Below, one piece after another: positions 17,901 to 24,833 of a stretch of 62,372 nt of DNA (its first letter is position 1; each line of letters begins with the position of its first letter). Position numbers and translations under genes: made by a program. The notes below the pieces were generated by a model that did no database searches, had not been told where the DNA came from, and saw nothing but the letters and a program-made list of their open reading frames with translations. Source of the DNA: an uncultured bacterium (GTDB taxonomy: Bacteria; Bacillota; Clostridia; Lachnospirales; Lachnospiraceae); the NCBI GenBank assembly GCA_948467735.1, contig CAOKFN010000027.1:1-62372 (forward strand). The letters run 5' to 3'.

Positions 17901-18359
17901 ACTTCCGCTGTCGCAGTGGAAGGGGAAGCGCCTTCGCCCGGTCCGGAGGCGAGCCCTTCGTCCAGTCCGGCGGCAGGTTCTTCGTCTGCGCCGGGTGCGG
18001 AATCCTCACCTGCGCCGACGGCGGGCGTTTCGTCAAATCCGGGGACAGATTCTTCCACTGCGCCGGGTGCGGAATCTTCGCCTGCGCCGACGGCAGGCGT
18101 TTCGTCAAATTCGGGAACAGATTCTTCACCTGTTTCGGGCGCGGAGGGAGGCTCCTCGCCGGTTTCGGGGGAAGGCTCCGCGCTTGGATCGGAGACGGAC
18201 AGGGGGAATGACGGTGAGCCTGCAAATGCCGACGCCCAAGCCGCCAAAACAGGTTCTCTATTCAGCGGAGCCCGTCTTGTGGCAGCAGTTGTCATAACGG
18301 CGTTTATCGTATTGGGGGCAGTGCTTGTATTTTTAAAAAGAGGCGGGAAAAAGAAATAA
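14961..18359 (+). CDS. Large surface pectinesterase (CE8), 1132 aa
   Basis: A secreted enzyme that should remove methyl esters from pectin. The N-terminus has a basic signal peptide with hydrophobic core AAAFAAAALLAAGGLSF. Residues about 40-260 form a beta-rich region like a carbohydrate-binding module, and 260-515 hold repeated beta-sandwich-like units. The CE8 beta-helix spans about 522-860, with GSQDTLY (Asp713), GNTDYIFGGG (Asp735) and LGRPWR (Arg797) as the catalytic set. An immunoglobulin-like segment follows. A Ser/Pro/Ala-rich linker (about 990-1075) contains two 24-residue repeats. The C-terminus has AAKTG, a hydrophobic helix and a KRGGKKK tail, consistent with membrane or non-canonical sortase anchoring. 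It is preceded by GGGGAGAGGAG and the repeat array. Confidence 0.92.
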   Translation: MRTVKKRRLITRVKRAAAFAAAALLAAGGLSFDCLAEKGDGDAGESGVGLVSVVKEGSRKIEVWDFAEVQEENTEIYNNNIYSGFWKESGLIGSHSASGSAAIELEYKTNVDKTVTIGDLTMRYENGDRIYGKMTESELEPYSKMAYEDGYTADGLWYCNDTGGAGRRYVLIDNVEAGDKVVVYMGSHSKESSIVHFRYQGSDAKQDDTADIEAQEGRKYEFTAKHDGAYKIYINSNTNARPFWHRIMVVPGVKAVCTIDLASAKITGYGLKFIDNATEEEIIADMTKEGTFTASLTPGHEYRAVLTDAAGYGLTNESRTVCVPDAAAEGALDVKMSVEKKDVQRFRGTFVGFDEDVDMTGVKVVLAAADSKIENIPLKLAADGSFETYVESGVSYTITLEGMKDYEIAGNTEVRLTAAEEREVKAVKKAGSRVSGSFLGLEGDAQVTSLEFVNMEDGSKYAAAVDGGSYSIVLRDGTYEAEAAVSVGGYSTASHVAVDGSAVDRDLLFISGAKAAAIPFVQDIYVGYSGRDNNYGTVREAVKACEAMRLSNGEDRITVHIAPGVYREQIMINTPNVTFTNDEPEKEVKLTWYYGIGYEYYSIGSDGYYSEAAAFDKFERNTAKKWGVAVYVKSGASNFRAEHITFEASFNKYVTEEEIADGVRPGGSDKKDYDRTAKAADVTSKAGTERAAALAVEGNRCEFYDCRMLGSQDTLYTGKNIKGYFKNCYIEGNTDYIFGGGDFVYDGCELNFFGYSDKENGGYITAAADGSTYGYVFRNCFITGNEDMKVGAGDLGRPWRASATVTFLNTKLEYAGIIRPRGWNSMSGNQPQNANYAEYHTTAANGEAVDVSGRITGVKEENPIPDISKVFNGWTPFYYQADTDNVSFAEALRIKGPKEEKIEAGDVLTAEFSLGGGEYNNVSVIRWYRVSADGAEKLVKAGAAQFDRCYTVTEQDRGSYIRAEVLPETVSGYTGAAQTVTSAVAVEGEAPSPGPEASPSSSPAAGSSSAPGAESSPAPTAGVSSNPGTDSSTAPGAESSPAPTAGVSSNSGTDSSPVSGAEGGSSPVSGEGSALGSETDRGNDGEPANADAQAAKTGSLFSGARLVAAVVITAFIVLGAVLVFLKRGGKKK
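17988..18131 (+). repeat. Two 72-bp in-frame repeats in the pectinesterase linker
   Basis: Two adjacent 72-bp units encode near-identical 24-residue segments starting APGAESSPAPTAGVSS. They lie in the low-complexity wall-spanning linker, where copy number can vary without breaking the enzyme. Confidence 0.85.
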
Positions 18360-18397
18360 AATAATATTTTATTGACAGCTTTTGGTATGGTATCATA

Positions 18398-18422
18398 TCG
18401 AAACATAAGGATATTGTTTCGA
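18398..18422. promoter_or_regulatory. Inverted repeat TCGAAACA-N9-TGTTTCGA
   Basis: A perfect 8-bp inverted repeat with a 9-nt centre, 38 bp after the pectinesterase stop codon. It lacks a T run, so it may be a protein binding site or an mRNA 3' structure. Confidence 0.45.
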
Positions 18423-18441
18423 CTTTTGATTCCATGTGAGC

Positions 18442-18467
18442 AAGAGGGTGTGTAAACACCCCTCTTT
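18442..18467 (+). terminator. Probable terminator after pectinesterase
   Basis: AAGAGGGTGT pairs with ACACCCCTCTT around a 4-nt loop with one bulged C. Only a short T stretch follows, so it is weaker than a textbook terminator. Confidence 0.6.
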
Positions 18468-18637
18468 AAGTGCAATGCTCTAAAACGAACGAAAATATGC
18501 TATAATAAGTCCATATTCAAGGAAGTCAGCGGCCGGATGGCCATCCATACCATGATTGGATATAAGAAATGGGTGCGGCAGAACGCGGGAAATCGGCCGT
18601 CAGCATAATCAGAATAATTTGAAAGAAGAGGTATGTT

Positions 18638-19654
18638 ATGGAACAGATAGCGAAAGAAGTGGAAAAGCTTAAGGCGCAGTATGAAAGTCTTCCGGTGAAT
18701 GAAAATGCCAAAGAGGTAAGCAGGGAGGAGTTTACGCTGCTGCTCGGGGGAATTTCGGCATGCCGGAAGGTGCCGGGAATTCATGAACATATGGGATATG
18801 AGCGGCTGTATCATTGCGATAATGAGGAGGACGTCAGGCAGGCGCGGGGGCATTTGGAGCGGCTGTATGGCGTAGGGGACAGGGAGAGTCTTGAAAAGCA
18901 GTGTTATATGATGTTCTCGGGCGGGAATGAGTATGAGCAGTTTATGACATTTTGGAAGAATGCGCCCATGTTTGAGATCGAGAGATTGAATCCTAACGGA
19001 CTGGCAGGTTTTATGCACTGCAAGGAGACTGCCGAACATTTTTATCCGATTGTAAAGGAAAAGGGTTTTTATGCATGGGATATCAATGAAAGAATCGGTC
19101 TGTGCAGAAACGCGGCGGCCTGCGGCATTATTTCGGAGGAAGAATTTTGGGAGATAACGGATCCATGGGTGCGTCAGGCACAGGTTTTCTACCATTCTTA
19201 TGGGGAATATGCGGTGAGCTGTCTTAGCGGCGCGCTGTATGATATGGGAAAAAGCGAGTCGGATGTGAGTACGTTTTTGGAGATTAACCGGAATATAATC
19301 GGGCATCTGCTTGGAGAGGACGGGGCATGGAACCGAAATAAATGGTATGTTCCCAAGGAGAGGGAGTGGGCTCCCCTTGTGAGAGAAAATCTGGGCTGCG
19401 TTATTACGAAAAGGGCGATTGAGGAAGAGCGCATCGGCTATATGTATCGTGAGGAGCCGATGAAGGATGTTCCGGACAGCGGGTGGCGTTTTTTTGTGGG
19501 AGACGAGTCCGATGAATATGTAAATGACCCGGGTAATTCAACTGTATGCGGGCTGGATACCGTCTGCAATATAGCGCCTGACATCATGGCGTTTCTCTAT
19601 GCCACATGGGGCAGGGAATTCGGGCGGCAGGAAAACGGATGGGAAGAAGAGTAG
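18638..19654 (+). CDS. DUF1266 - DUF2185 (Imm33-like) fusion protein, 338 aa
   Basis: A cytoplasmic protein with two recognisable parts. Residues about 85-235 resemble DUF1266, with the pattern YAWDINERIGLCRNAAACGI then ISEEEFWEITDPWV. Residues about 275-335 resemble DUF2185, an Imm33-like immunity domain, with GWRFFVGDESDEYVNDPGN and CNIAPDIMAFL. DUF1266 proteins are of unknown function; DUF2185 is found in polymorphic-toxin immunity proteins and as a lone domain. No toxin gene is adjacent, so an immunity role is unsupported here. The start follows GAAGAGG, and an extended -10 (TGCTATAAT, 18498-18506) lies upstream. A tandem repeat array follows the gene. Confidence 0.75.
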   Translation: MEQIAKEVEKLKAQYESLPVNENAKEVSREEFTLLLGGISACRKVPGIHEHMGYERLYHCDNEEDVRQARGHLERLYGVGDRESLEKQCYMMFSGGNEYEQFMTFWKNAPMFEIERLNPNGLAGFMHCKETAEHFYPIVKEKGFYAWDINERIGLCRNAAACGIISEEEFWEITDPWVRQAQVFYHSYGEYAVSCLSGALYDMGKSESDVSTFLEINRNIIGHLLGEDGAWNRNKWYVPKEREWAPLVRENLGCVITKRAIEEERIGYMYREEPMKDVPDSGWRFFVGDESDEYVNDPGNSTVCGLDTVCNIAPDIMAFLYATWGREFGRQENGWEEE

Positions 19655-19718
19655 GCCGACGGGCTTGGAAGGCGGGGCGGCGGTTCAAAGGATGAAAACA
19701 TATAGGGGATGAAAGAGG

Positions 19719-19865
19719 CATGGCGGCGTAAGGGGATACAGAGAAGCATTTCAGGCCATGGCGGCGTAAGGGGATAAGAAGTATTTCAGGCCATGGCGGC
19801 GCAGGGGATACAGAGAAGCATTTCAGGCCGTGGCGGCGCAAGGGGATAAGAGAAGCATTTCAGGT
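19719..19865 (+). repeat. Four tandem 35-38-bp repeats upstream of thiN
   Basis: Units start at 19719, 19757, 19792 and 19829, with core CATGGCGGCGTAAGGGGATA followed by AGAAGCATTTCAGGC. Unit length varies (38, 35, 37, 37), so the array does not keep a reading frame and is non-coding. It ends 21 bp before the thiN start, and a decayed fifth unit contributes the ribosome binding site. Confidence 0.9.
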
Positions 19866-19886
19866 CGCAGCGGCACGGAGGAGCAT

Positions 19887-20507
19887 ATGAAGACGGGGAT
19901 TTGTTATGTGGTGGGAGCGGGCGAGAATTATGGTTTACATTTTGCTTCGGAAGCGGGGGATTATGTCATTGCTGTGGACGGGGGGTTTCAAGCGCTGGAG
20001 GAGGGCGGAATTGCCGCCGACATGGTGATTGGCGATTTTGATTCCCTGCAGGCCGTGCCGCGGCATCCCAATGTGATACGGCTGAATACGGAAAAAGACG
20101 ATACCGATATGCTGGCGGCCGTCCGGGAGGGCATTCGCGCAGGATACGGAGTTTTCCATATTTACTGCGGGACAGGCGGACGGATAGAACACACCATCGC
20201 CAATATACAGCTGTTGGCGGATTTGGCACAGGGAGGAAATCAGGGATTTCTTATGGGAAGGGATTATATGATGACCGCTATTAAGAACCGGGCAGTGACC
20301 TTTCCCAAAGAGACGTCGGGTTATGTGTCGGTATTTGCGCATTCAGAGAGAGCGGAAGGGGTGTATTTAAAGGGGTTGAAATATGAATTGGACAATGCTG
20401 TTTTGACCAATACGTATCCGCTGGGCGTCAGCAATGAATTTATCGGGAAGGAGAGCAGGATTTCCGTAAGAAACGGGACGCTGCTCCTTGTGCTTCCGAT
20501 ACGATAA
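19887..20507 (+). CDS. thiN: Thiamine pyrophosphokinase
   Basis: A 206-residue enzyme that converts thiamine and ATP to thiamine diphosphate and AMP, the last step of cofactor salvage. The N-terminal catalytic domain has VDGGFQAL, the signature GDFDSLQ and the DDTD motif in EKDDTDMLAAV, and then GGRIEHTIANIQLL. The C-terminal beta-sandwich domain (about 135-206) has the expected thiamine-binding pattern GLKYELDNA and LGVSNEF. The start at 19887 follows CGGAGGAG; an earlier in-frame start would read into the repeat array. It is shorter by a few residues than many homologues but complete. I see no THI-box riboswitch upstream; the repeat array sits there instead. Confidence 0.93.
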   Translation: MKTGICYVVGAGENYGLHFASEAGDYVIAVDGGFQALEEGGIAADMVIGDFDSLQAVPRHPNVIRLNTEKDDTDMLAAVREGIRAGYGVFHIYCGTGGRIEHTIANIQLLADLAQGGNQGFLMGRDYMMTAIKNRAVTFPKETSGYVSVFAHSERAEGVYLKGLKYELDNAVLTNTYPLGVSNEFIGKESRISVRNGTLLLVLPIR

Positions 20508-20612
20508 GATACCTAAAAATGTTGAATGGGCAGCTTTGGCGTGATAAGAGCACTAATGGAAAAATATACAGCATGGCATAGTGTGTCATTGATAGAAGGG
20601 CGTAATTTTGAA

Positions 20613-21473
20613 ATGGAAGAAAAATATTTTTATATCGAGCCCGAAATAGCAAGGGGGCTGTTATCTCAAATAAAAGAAATGAAAGCCGCAAAACGCGGCG
20701 TTGATAAGCAAGCATACTTCATTGGCGAATATGCGGTATTAACGGCGTCTAAAATCAAACTTAGGAATGCTATGCGCGATGATGACCTTGCCTATTTTGA
20801 CGAATTAATTAAAACTCTAATGGGATTAAAAGAACAAGGCGCTGGGGTTGTTCCTATCCTTGGGTATTGTGTTGAGCCAAACAGCGAAAACGGAAATGGC
20901 TATATCATTCAATCACGGGCAAAAGGTGAGGAGCTTTATGACGATTCCATTATGAAAGAATATTATGTTTCTAAACCTCGTTTTGCATATCTTTCAAGCG
21001 ATACTGATGCAAAAAAATATGTTATTTCCAGAACGAATTTCATATCCAAAGTACCGCAGAGTCACTTTGACAAATTCATAAGGGATATTATCGTTTTAAT
21101 AAACAACGATATTTTGATAGATTTCAATGGGAAAAGCAATTTTTTCTACGACGATACCGACGGCTTTCAGTTTATTGACCTTGATTCTCACACGGATTAT
21201 AAATACGGACTAGTTGAAAATAAACTGGATGGGAAGGAAATTGCCGCATATTACGGCTTTACGCCCTGCCATTATGCGGTCGGGACAAAGCTGCTTCCGG
21301 GGCTTGCGCTGGAGGAAGAAGCTATTTCTATCATTGACGATGAAAAATTACTTCAGCTTGCTATGGATAATAAAATTATTTACGAAAAATGCAAAACCGC
21401 ATTATTAAATAATGGAATTTCGGAAGAACAGCTAAGCAATTCACTTTCAATACTTAAGCTGTTTGGATGCTGA
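20613..21473 (+). CDS. Hypothetical protein with kinase-like motifs, 286 aa
   Basis: I do not recognise the family with certainty. The C-terminal half has an arrangement like aminoglycoside-phosphotransferase or atypical protein-kinase folds: NNDILIDFNGKSNFFYDD resembles a catalytic loop, and FQFIDLDSH resembles the metal-binding DFG/IDxE strand. The middle has VPILGYCVEPN and GYIIQSRAKGEELYDD, like the hinge of such kinases. The N-terminal glycine loop is not evident. I chose the ATG at 20613 over 20526 because it follows AGAAGGG and starts the natural-looking sequence. It is AT-richer than its neighbours, suggesting recent acquisition. No partner gene indicates a substrate. Confidence 0.65.
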   Translation: MEEKYFYIEPEIARGLLSQIKEMKAAKRGVDKQAYFIGEYAVLTASKIKLRNAMRDDDLAYFDELIKTLMGLKEQGAGVVPILGYCVEPNSENGNGYIIQSRAKGEELYDDSIMKEYYVSKPRFAYLSSDTDAKKYVISRTNFISKVPQSHFDKFIRDIIVLINNDILIDFNGKSNFFYDDTDGFQFIDLDSHTDYKYGLVENKLDGKEIAAYYGFTPCHYAVGTKLLPGLALEEEAISIIDDEKLLQLAMDNKIIYEKCKTALLNNGISEEQLSNSLSILKLFGC

Positions 21474-21820
21474 CGGAAGCCGCTTTCAAAAAATATCACA
21501 TAGGATGCGGAGCTGCTCTGCATGCTGCCAAACCAGCCGGCAGAAAGCTGGATCTGAGGGTGCTGTTCATGAGCCGTTTGGGAATCGGCGGTTTCCTGCC
21601 GCCAAAAGTCAAATCACAACGGGTAAGCCTGTTTGAATACTTTATACTGCTTAACAGTTAAAATTTCCGAGGTACCTGACTACATAACGCCAGTCATATA
21701 CGTTTAACCGGCTGTAGTACGGTAAATTCTGGCGTTATGTAGTATAAAATAGCGGATTATGAGACATGAGACTTCAAAAAATGGGGAAACTCAAAGAAAA
21801 AAGGTTGACAGGAAGATACT
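21474..21820. other. Intergenic with palindromic repeat A
   Basis: A 64-residue frame at 21467-21661 overlaps the previous gene, has no ribosome binding site and is not accepted. The interval holds copy 1 of dispersed repeat A (21644-21743). Confidence 0.55.
21644..21743 (-). repeat. Dispersed repeat A, copy 1 (palindromic, MITE/REP-like)
   Basis: The right part (21679-21743) is bounded by perfect 15-bp inverted arms, ACTACATAACGCCAG and CTGGCGTTATGTAGT. Reverse-complemented, this whole 100-bp stretch aligns with 40151-40249, including the interior GAATTTACCGTACT and the flank CTGTTAAGCAGTAT. It is a non-coding dispersed element in opposite orientation to copy 2. Confidence 0.88.
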
Positions 21821-21833
21821 TCGGTGATAGTAT
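21805..21833 (+). promoter_or_regulatory. Promoter TTGACA-17-TAGTAT of the MarR gene
   Basis: A near-consensus promoter with 17-bp spacing, 54 bp before the MarR start. An inverted repeat ATACT-N8-AGTAT overlaps spacer and -10, a plausible site for autorepression. Confidence 0.7.
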
Positions 21834-21886
21834 TAAATTACTTCCACAGAAGAAATATTCGGACATGGAGATATGGAGCGGAAGAC

Positions 21887-22384
21887 ATGAATTTTAAGGA
21901 ACAGGGAATCACAGAGGATATTGCCCGGTTAATTACGGATTATGTGGAAGAAATAAAAGAATTGCTGTCGTCGGATATATGGGAGAATATATTTCTCAGC
22001 TGTACCAAGAATGAAGTGCTGGTTTTCTGGCTGCTTTATCGAAAAAATGAAGCGAATATGACGGAGATTGCGGATTATATTCATGTGCCTTTGAATACGG
22101 CGACGGGTGTCATCAGCCGGATGGAGAAGAACGGACTGGTGGTGAGGACGCGTTCCGCGGAGGATAAAAGGGTTGTAAATATCGGATTCAGCGAAAAAGG
22201 GAGGATTCAGTTCGAGGCGCTGATCAGCGAAATCTTTTATTATGGCATGAAGGTGGCAGGTTCTTTTACGAAAGAGGAGATGGAGCTTTTTTACAGGATG
22301 CTGTCAAAGGTGGTGCAGGTGATGAGGCAGGAGCATAAAAAGAAGGAAGCGCCGAGGAAGGTTCGGAAGATTATGATTGAATAG
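21887..22384 (+). CDS. MarR-family transcriptional regulator
   Basis: A 165-residue winged-helix regulator. The core (about residues 45-120) has KNEVLVFWLLYRKNEANMTE, the recognition helix in PLNTATGVISRMEKNGLV and the wing RTRSAEDKRVVNIGFSEKG. The last 20 residues are strongly basic. MarR proteins act as dimers that bind palindromes and are released by small ligands. I chose the start at 21887 because it follows a purine-rich GGAGCGGAAG and puts the promoter upstream; a longer form from 21824 would start inside the promoter region. The next gene downstream on this strand is the first ArsA-type ATPase, beyond a 620-bp non-coding interval, so a direct regulatory link is uncertain. Confidence 0.88.
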   Translation: MNFKEQGITEDIARLITDYVEEIKELLSSDIWENIFLSCTKNEVLVFWLLYRKNEANMTEIADYIHVPLNTATGVISRMEKNGLVVRTRSAEDKRVVNIGFSEKGRIQFEALISEIFYYGMKVAGSFTKEEMELFYRMLSKVVQVMRQEHKKKEAPRKVRKIMIE

Positions 22385-22644
22385 GCGCGGAGAAACGGGT
22401 CTGCTGATTGGTTGGGAAGGTTTTGGGTATTTGGTGATAATAGAAGGCGGGAAACGTTTCCGCCATAACCCAAGAGAAGAAATGGCAGTTTTCGGACTGC
22501 CTGTTATTTGACAGAATACTTCGCTGTGAGAATAATTCTTTATGCGAATTAATGAATGGAAGGGTAAGTTAGGCATACTGATAGCTGCATGCAGCATGAG
22601 GAATGCTGAGATTCTCCTTTGCGGAAAATGTCCTTGGAGCAGCT

Positions 22645-22865
22645 GCTGATATGGTGGGAATATGACTCATGGGGCAGATGCGGCTGATATGAGGGAATAT
22701 AGCTGATAGGGCAGATGCGGCTGATAAGGGGGAATATGGCTGATAGGGCAGATGCGGCTGATCTGGGGAAATATGATTCATGGGGCAGATGCGGCTGATC
22801 TGGGGAATATGATTCATGGGGCAGATGAGGCTGAGATGGGGAATATGGCTGATAGGGCAAATGTG
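22645..22865 (+). repeat. Six tandem 36-38-bp repeats upstream of the first ArsA gene
   Basis: Units begin at 22645, 22683, 22720, 22757, 22794 and 22830 with lengths 38, 37, 37, 37, 36 and 36. The consensus is GCTGATATGGGGGAATATG then GCTGATAGGGCAGATGCG. Length changes destroy any common frame, so short frames through it are not genes. It ends about 190 bp before the ArsA-type ATPase. Confidence 0.9.
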
Positions 22866-23052
22866 GCGGATATGGCAGAAGATGGATGCTTCATAGGAAG
22901 AAATTATGTTTTGTGCGGCGGAATGTATTTTGTAAAGCGGGGCATGTTATGGGCGTCAGGGGTTGATGTGAGGAGCAGGTGTATCAGCTGATGAAAGCGC
23001 ATTGAAAACAAACTTGCTGTTGGAACAGCCGGGGGATTGTATGGAGGTCAGG

Positions 23053-24249
23053 ATGAAGCGGATTTATATTTTTACGGGAAAAGGAGGCGTGGGAAAGAGC
23101 AGCGTCGCGGCGGCTCACGCCATAAAAAGCGCGGAGGAGGGGAAGGAGACTCTGCTGGTGAGCACGGACATGGCTCATAATCTTGGAGATATTTTTGAGA
23201 AAAAAATGGGCAGGACGGTGGAGAAACATGTGCTTCCCCATTTGGATCTATATGAAATTGATCCAGAGTATGTGATGAAGCATGATTTTCCGGCGGTCAT
23301 GGCTTATCTTGAAAATTTGTTTTCAGGCTTGGGGGAGGCGGATTTTCAGAGCATGGGAATGATTCCGGGGATGGAAGAGCTGTTTTCCCTGCTGAAAATT
23401 GCGGATATCTATCAGAAGGAGAATTATGAACGGATCATAGTGGACTGCGCGCCCACAGGAGAGACACTGTCTCTGTTGAAGTTCCCGGAACTGCTTTCTT
23501 GGTACATGGAAAAGCTTTTTCCCATCGGGAAGGTGGGGGCAAGGATTCTGGCCCCTATTTCCAAGGCGGCATTTCAGGTGGAGATGCCCAATAAGCATGC
23601 CATGAACGATATTGAGAGGATGTATTTGAAGCTGGCGGAGCTGCAGGAGCTGTTGAAAGACAGGGAGATTACCAGCGTCAGGATTGTGGCTGTGCCGGAG
23701 AAGATGGTGGTGGAGGAAACGAAACGCAATTATATGTATCTGAATCTTTATAATTTTAATGTGGATGGAATCTATATCAACCGGATTCTGCCGCAGGAGA
23801 TTGACAACCGCTTTTTCAGCCAGTGGCTTGTGCTGCAGAGGGAATATATCGGGATGCTGAAGGAGTGCTTTGGGGCGCTGCCGATTTATGAGATTCCGTG
23901 GTATGACCAAGAGCTGAAAGGGGAGGCGGCTGTGAGGAGGATTGTGGAGGATGTGCTGGACGGAAAAGACGTTTTCGCCGGGAGGCACATTACGGAAAGG
24001 GAGAAGTTCCTTCAGACAAAGAAAGGCTATGAGCTGGAGGTGTTCCTGCCCTGCGGGGAGAAGGAGAAGATTGATTTGTATCAGGCGGCGTCGGACATTG
24101 TGATTAAGGCGGATAATTTTAAGCGCAATATCCCCCTTCCCAATGTGCTTCGCAGCTATACGGTCACGGGGGCAAAATTTGAGGACGGGAAACTGCGTAT
24201 TTGTTTTGAGAAGGGAGAGGAAGCGGATGAACAGGGAAATGCTTCATAG
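23053..24249 (+). CDS. ArsA/Get3-type ATPase, 398 aa (paralogue 1)
   Basis: A SIMIBI-class ATPase of the ArsA/TRC40 family. It has the deviant Walker A GKGGVGKSS near residue 8, switch-like STDMAHNLGD, the family signature DCAPTGETLSLL (ArsA consensus DTAPTGHT) and a C-terminal HSP20-like domain (about residues 315-395, ELEVFLPCGEKEKIDLY). The start at 23053 follows GGAGG. A single ATPase half is present, whereas E. coli ArsA fuses two; the second half is encoded separately at 24834. No arsenite pump, reductase or ArsR lies nearby, so an arsenic role is not indicated. Handling of tail-anchored proteins, as in Get3, is the other family precedent. A small gene overlaps its 3' end. Confidence 0.88.
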   Translation: MKRIYIFTGKGGVGKSSVAAAHAIKSAEEGKETLLVSTDMAHNLGDIFEKKMGRTVEKHVLPHLDLYEIDPEYVMKHDFPAVMAYLENLFSGLGEADFQSMGMIPGMEELFSLLKIADIYQKENYERIIVDCAPTGETLSLLKFPELLSWYMEKLFPIGKVGARILAPISKAAFQVEMPNKHAMNDIERMYLKLAELQELLKDREITSVRIVAVPEKMVVEETKRNYMYLNLYNFNVDGIYINRILPQEIDNRFFSQWLVLQREYIGMLKECFGALPIYEIPWYDQELKGEAAVRRIVEDVLDGKDVFAGRHITEREKFLQTKKGYELEVFLPCGEKEKIDLYQAASDIVIKADNFKRNIPLPNVLRSYTVTGAKFEDGKLRICFEKGEEADEQGNAS

Positions 24250-24472
24250 GATAAAAACAGCGGCGGAATACCAGAAAAAAGCCGTTCTGGCGCTGCTGCC
24301 CGAGGAGACGGGACGGCATCTGGAGGTAATCGAAAGAGAAGTAAAAATGATGCTGGCGGAGGCGGCGATGGGGCTGGCAAGAGAATGGAATAAAACGGAC
24401 TCTGCCCAAGAGACGGGAAATCAGGAAGATAAGGAAAAGGCGTCCAAGGCCAGAAAAGTGGAGATTGAGTGA
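24227..24472 (+). CDS. Small protein between ArsA paralogues, 81 aa
   Basis: A short helical, charged protein (MNREMLHRIKTAAEYQKKAV, then HLEVIEREVKMMLAEAA). Its ATG follows AGGGAGAGG and overlaps the end of the ArsA-type gene by 23 bp in another frame, which argues for translational coupling and a linked role. There is no signal peptide or membrane segment; a coiled coil of about 40 residues is likely. I do not recognise the family. A cofactor or adaptor of the two ATPases is inference from position alone. The gene is followed by dispersed repeat B. Confidence 0.7.
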   Translation: MNREMLHRIKTAAEYQKKAVLALLPEETGRHLEVIEREVKMMLAEAAMGLAREWNKTDSAQETGNQEDKEKASKARKVEIE

Positions 24473-24480
24473 GGCGGGGG

Positions 24481-24812
24481 GCTGTAATGCAGAGAGCGAA
24501 ACAAGTTCCCACAGGTGGGAACTGGAAAAACAGTCTCGGAATGGAAGCACCCATTGTACACAAGTGTACAAGAGAATTTTCAGATGCGTTCTTTACAGCT
24601 GAAAAATTCTTCCCTAGCAAGGGCGCTGTAATGCAGAGAGCGGAACAAGTTTCCACAAGTGGGAACTGGAAAATCCCGCGAGTGGGAACTGGAAAAACAG
24701 TCTCGGAATGAAAGCACCCATTGTACACAAGTGTACAAGAGAATTTTCAGATGCGTTCTTTGCAGCTGAAAATTTCTTCCCTAGTAAGGGCGCTGTAATG
24801 CAGAGACGGAAC
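24481..24812 (+). repeat. Dispersed repeat B, two tandem copies and a partial third
   Basis: Units start with GCTGTAATGCAGAGA at 24481, 24625 and 24792. Each full copy holds palindromes: AGTTCCCAC-AG-GTGGGAACT (24504-24523 in copy 1), TTGTACAC-AA-GTGTACAA, and a longer stem around GAATTTTCAG...CTGAAAAATTC. Copy 2 is longer by 23 bp through reiteration of the GTGGGAACT part. A related copy lies at 38494-38650 upstream of xylB. Frames through the repeat are not credible genes. Confidence 0.9.
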
Positions 24813-24833
24813 TGGAATAGGAGGAACCGGGAA

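Noticed and set aside
19654..19886. THI-box riboswitch before thiN
   Set aside because: The interval is a tandem repeat array and shows no conserved THI-box core.
21467..21661. 64-residue frame after the kinase-like gene
   Set aside because: It starts inside the preceding gene, lacks a ribosome binding site and ends inside repeat A.
22549..22991. Repeat-encoded frames on both strands upstream of the first ArsA gene
   Set aside because: Unit lengths of 36-38 bp break the frame and the products are simple reiterations.
24481..24833. Short proteins encoded through repeat B, including an N-terminal extension of the second ArsA-type ATPase
   Set aside because: The sequence is a palindromic repeat also found before xylB, and the AGGAGG at 24819 fixes the ATPase start at 24834.
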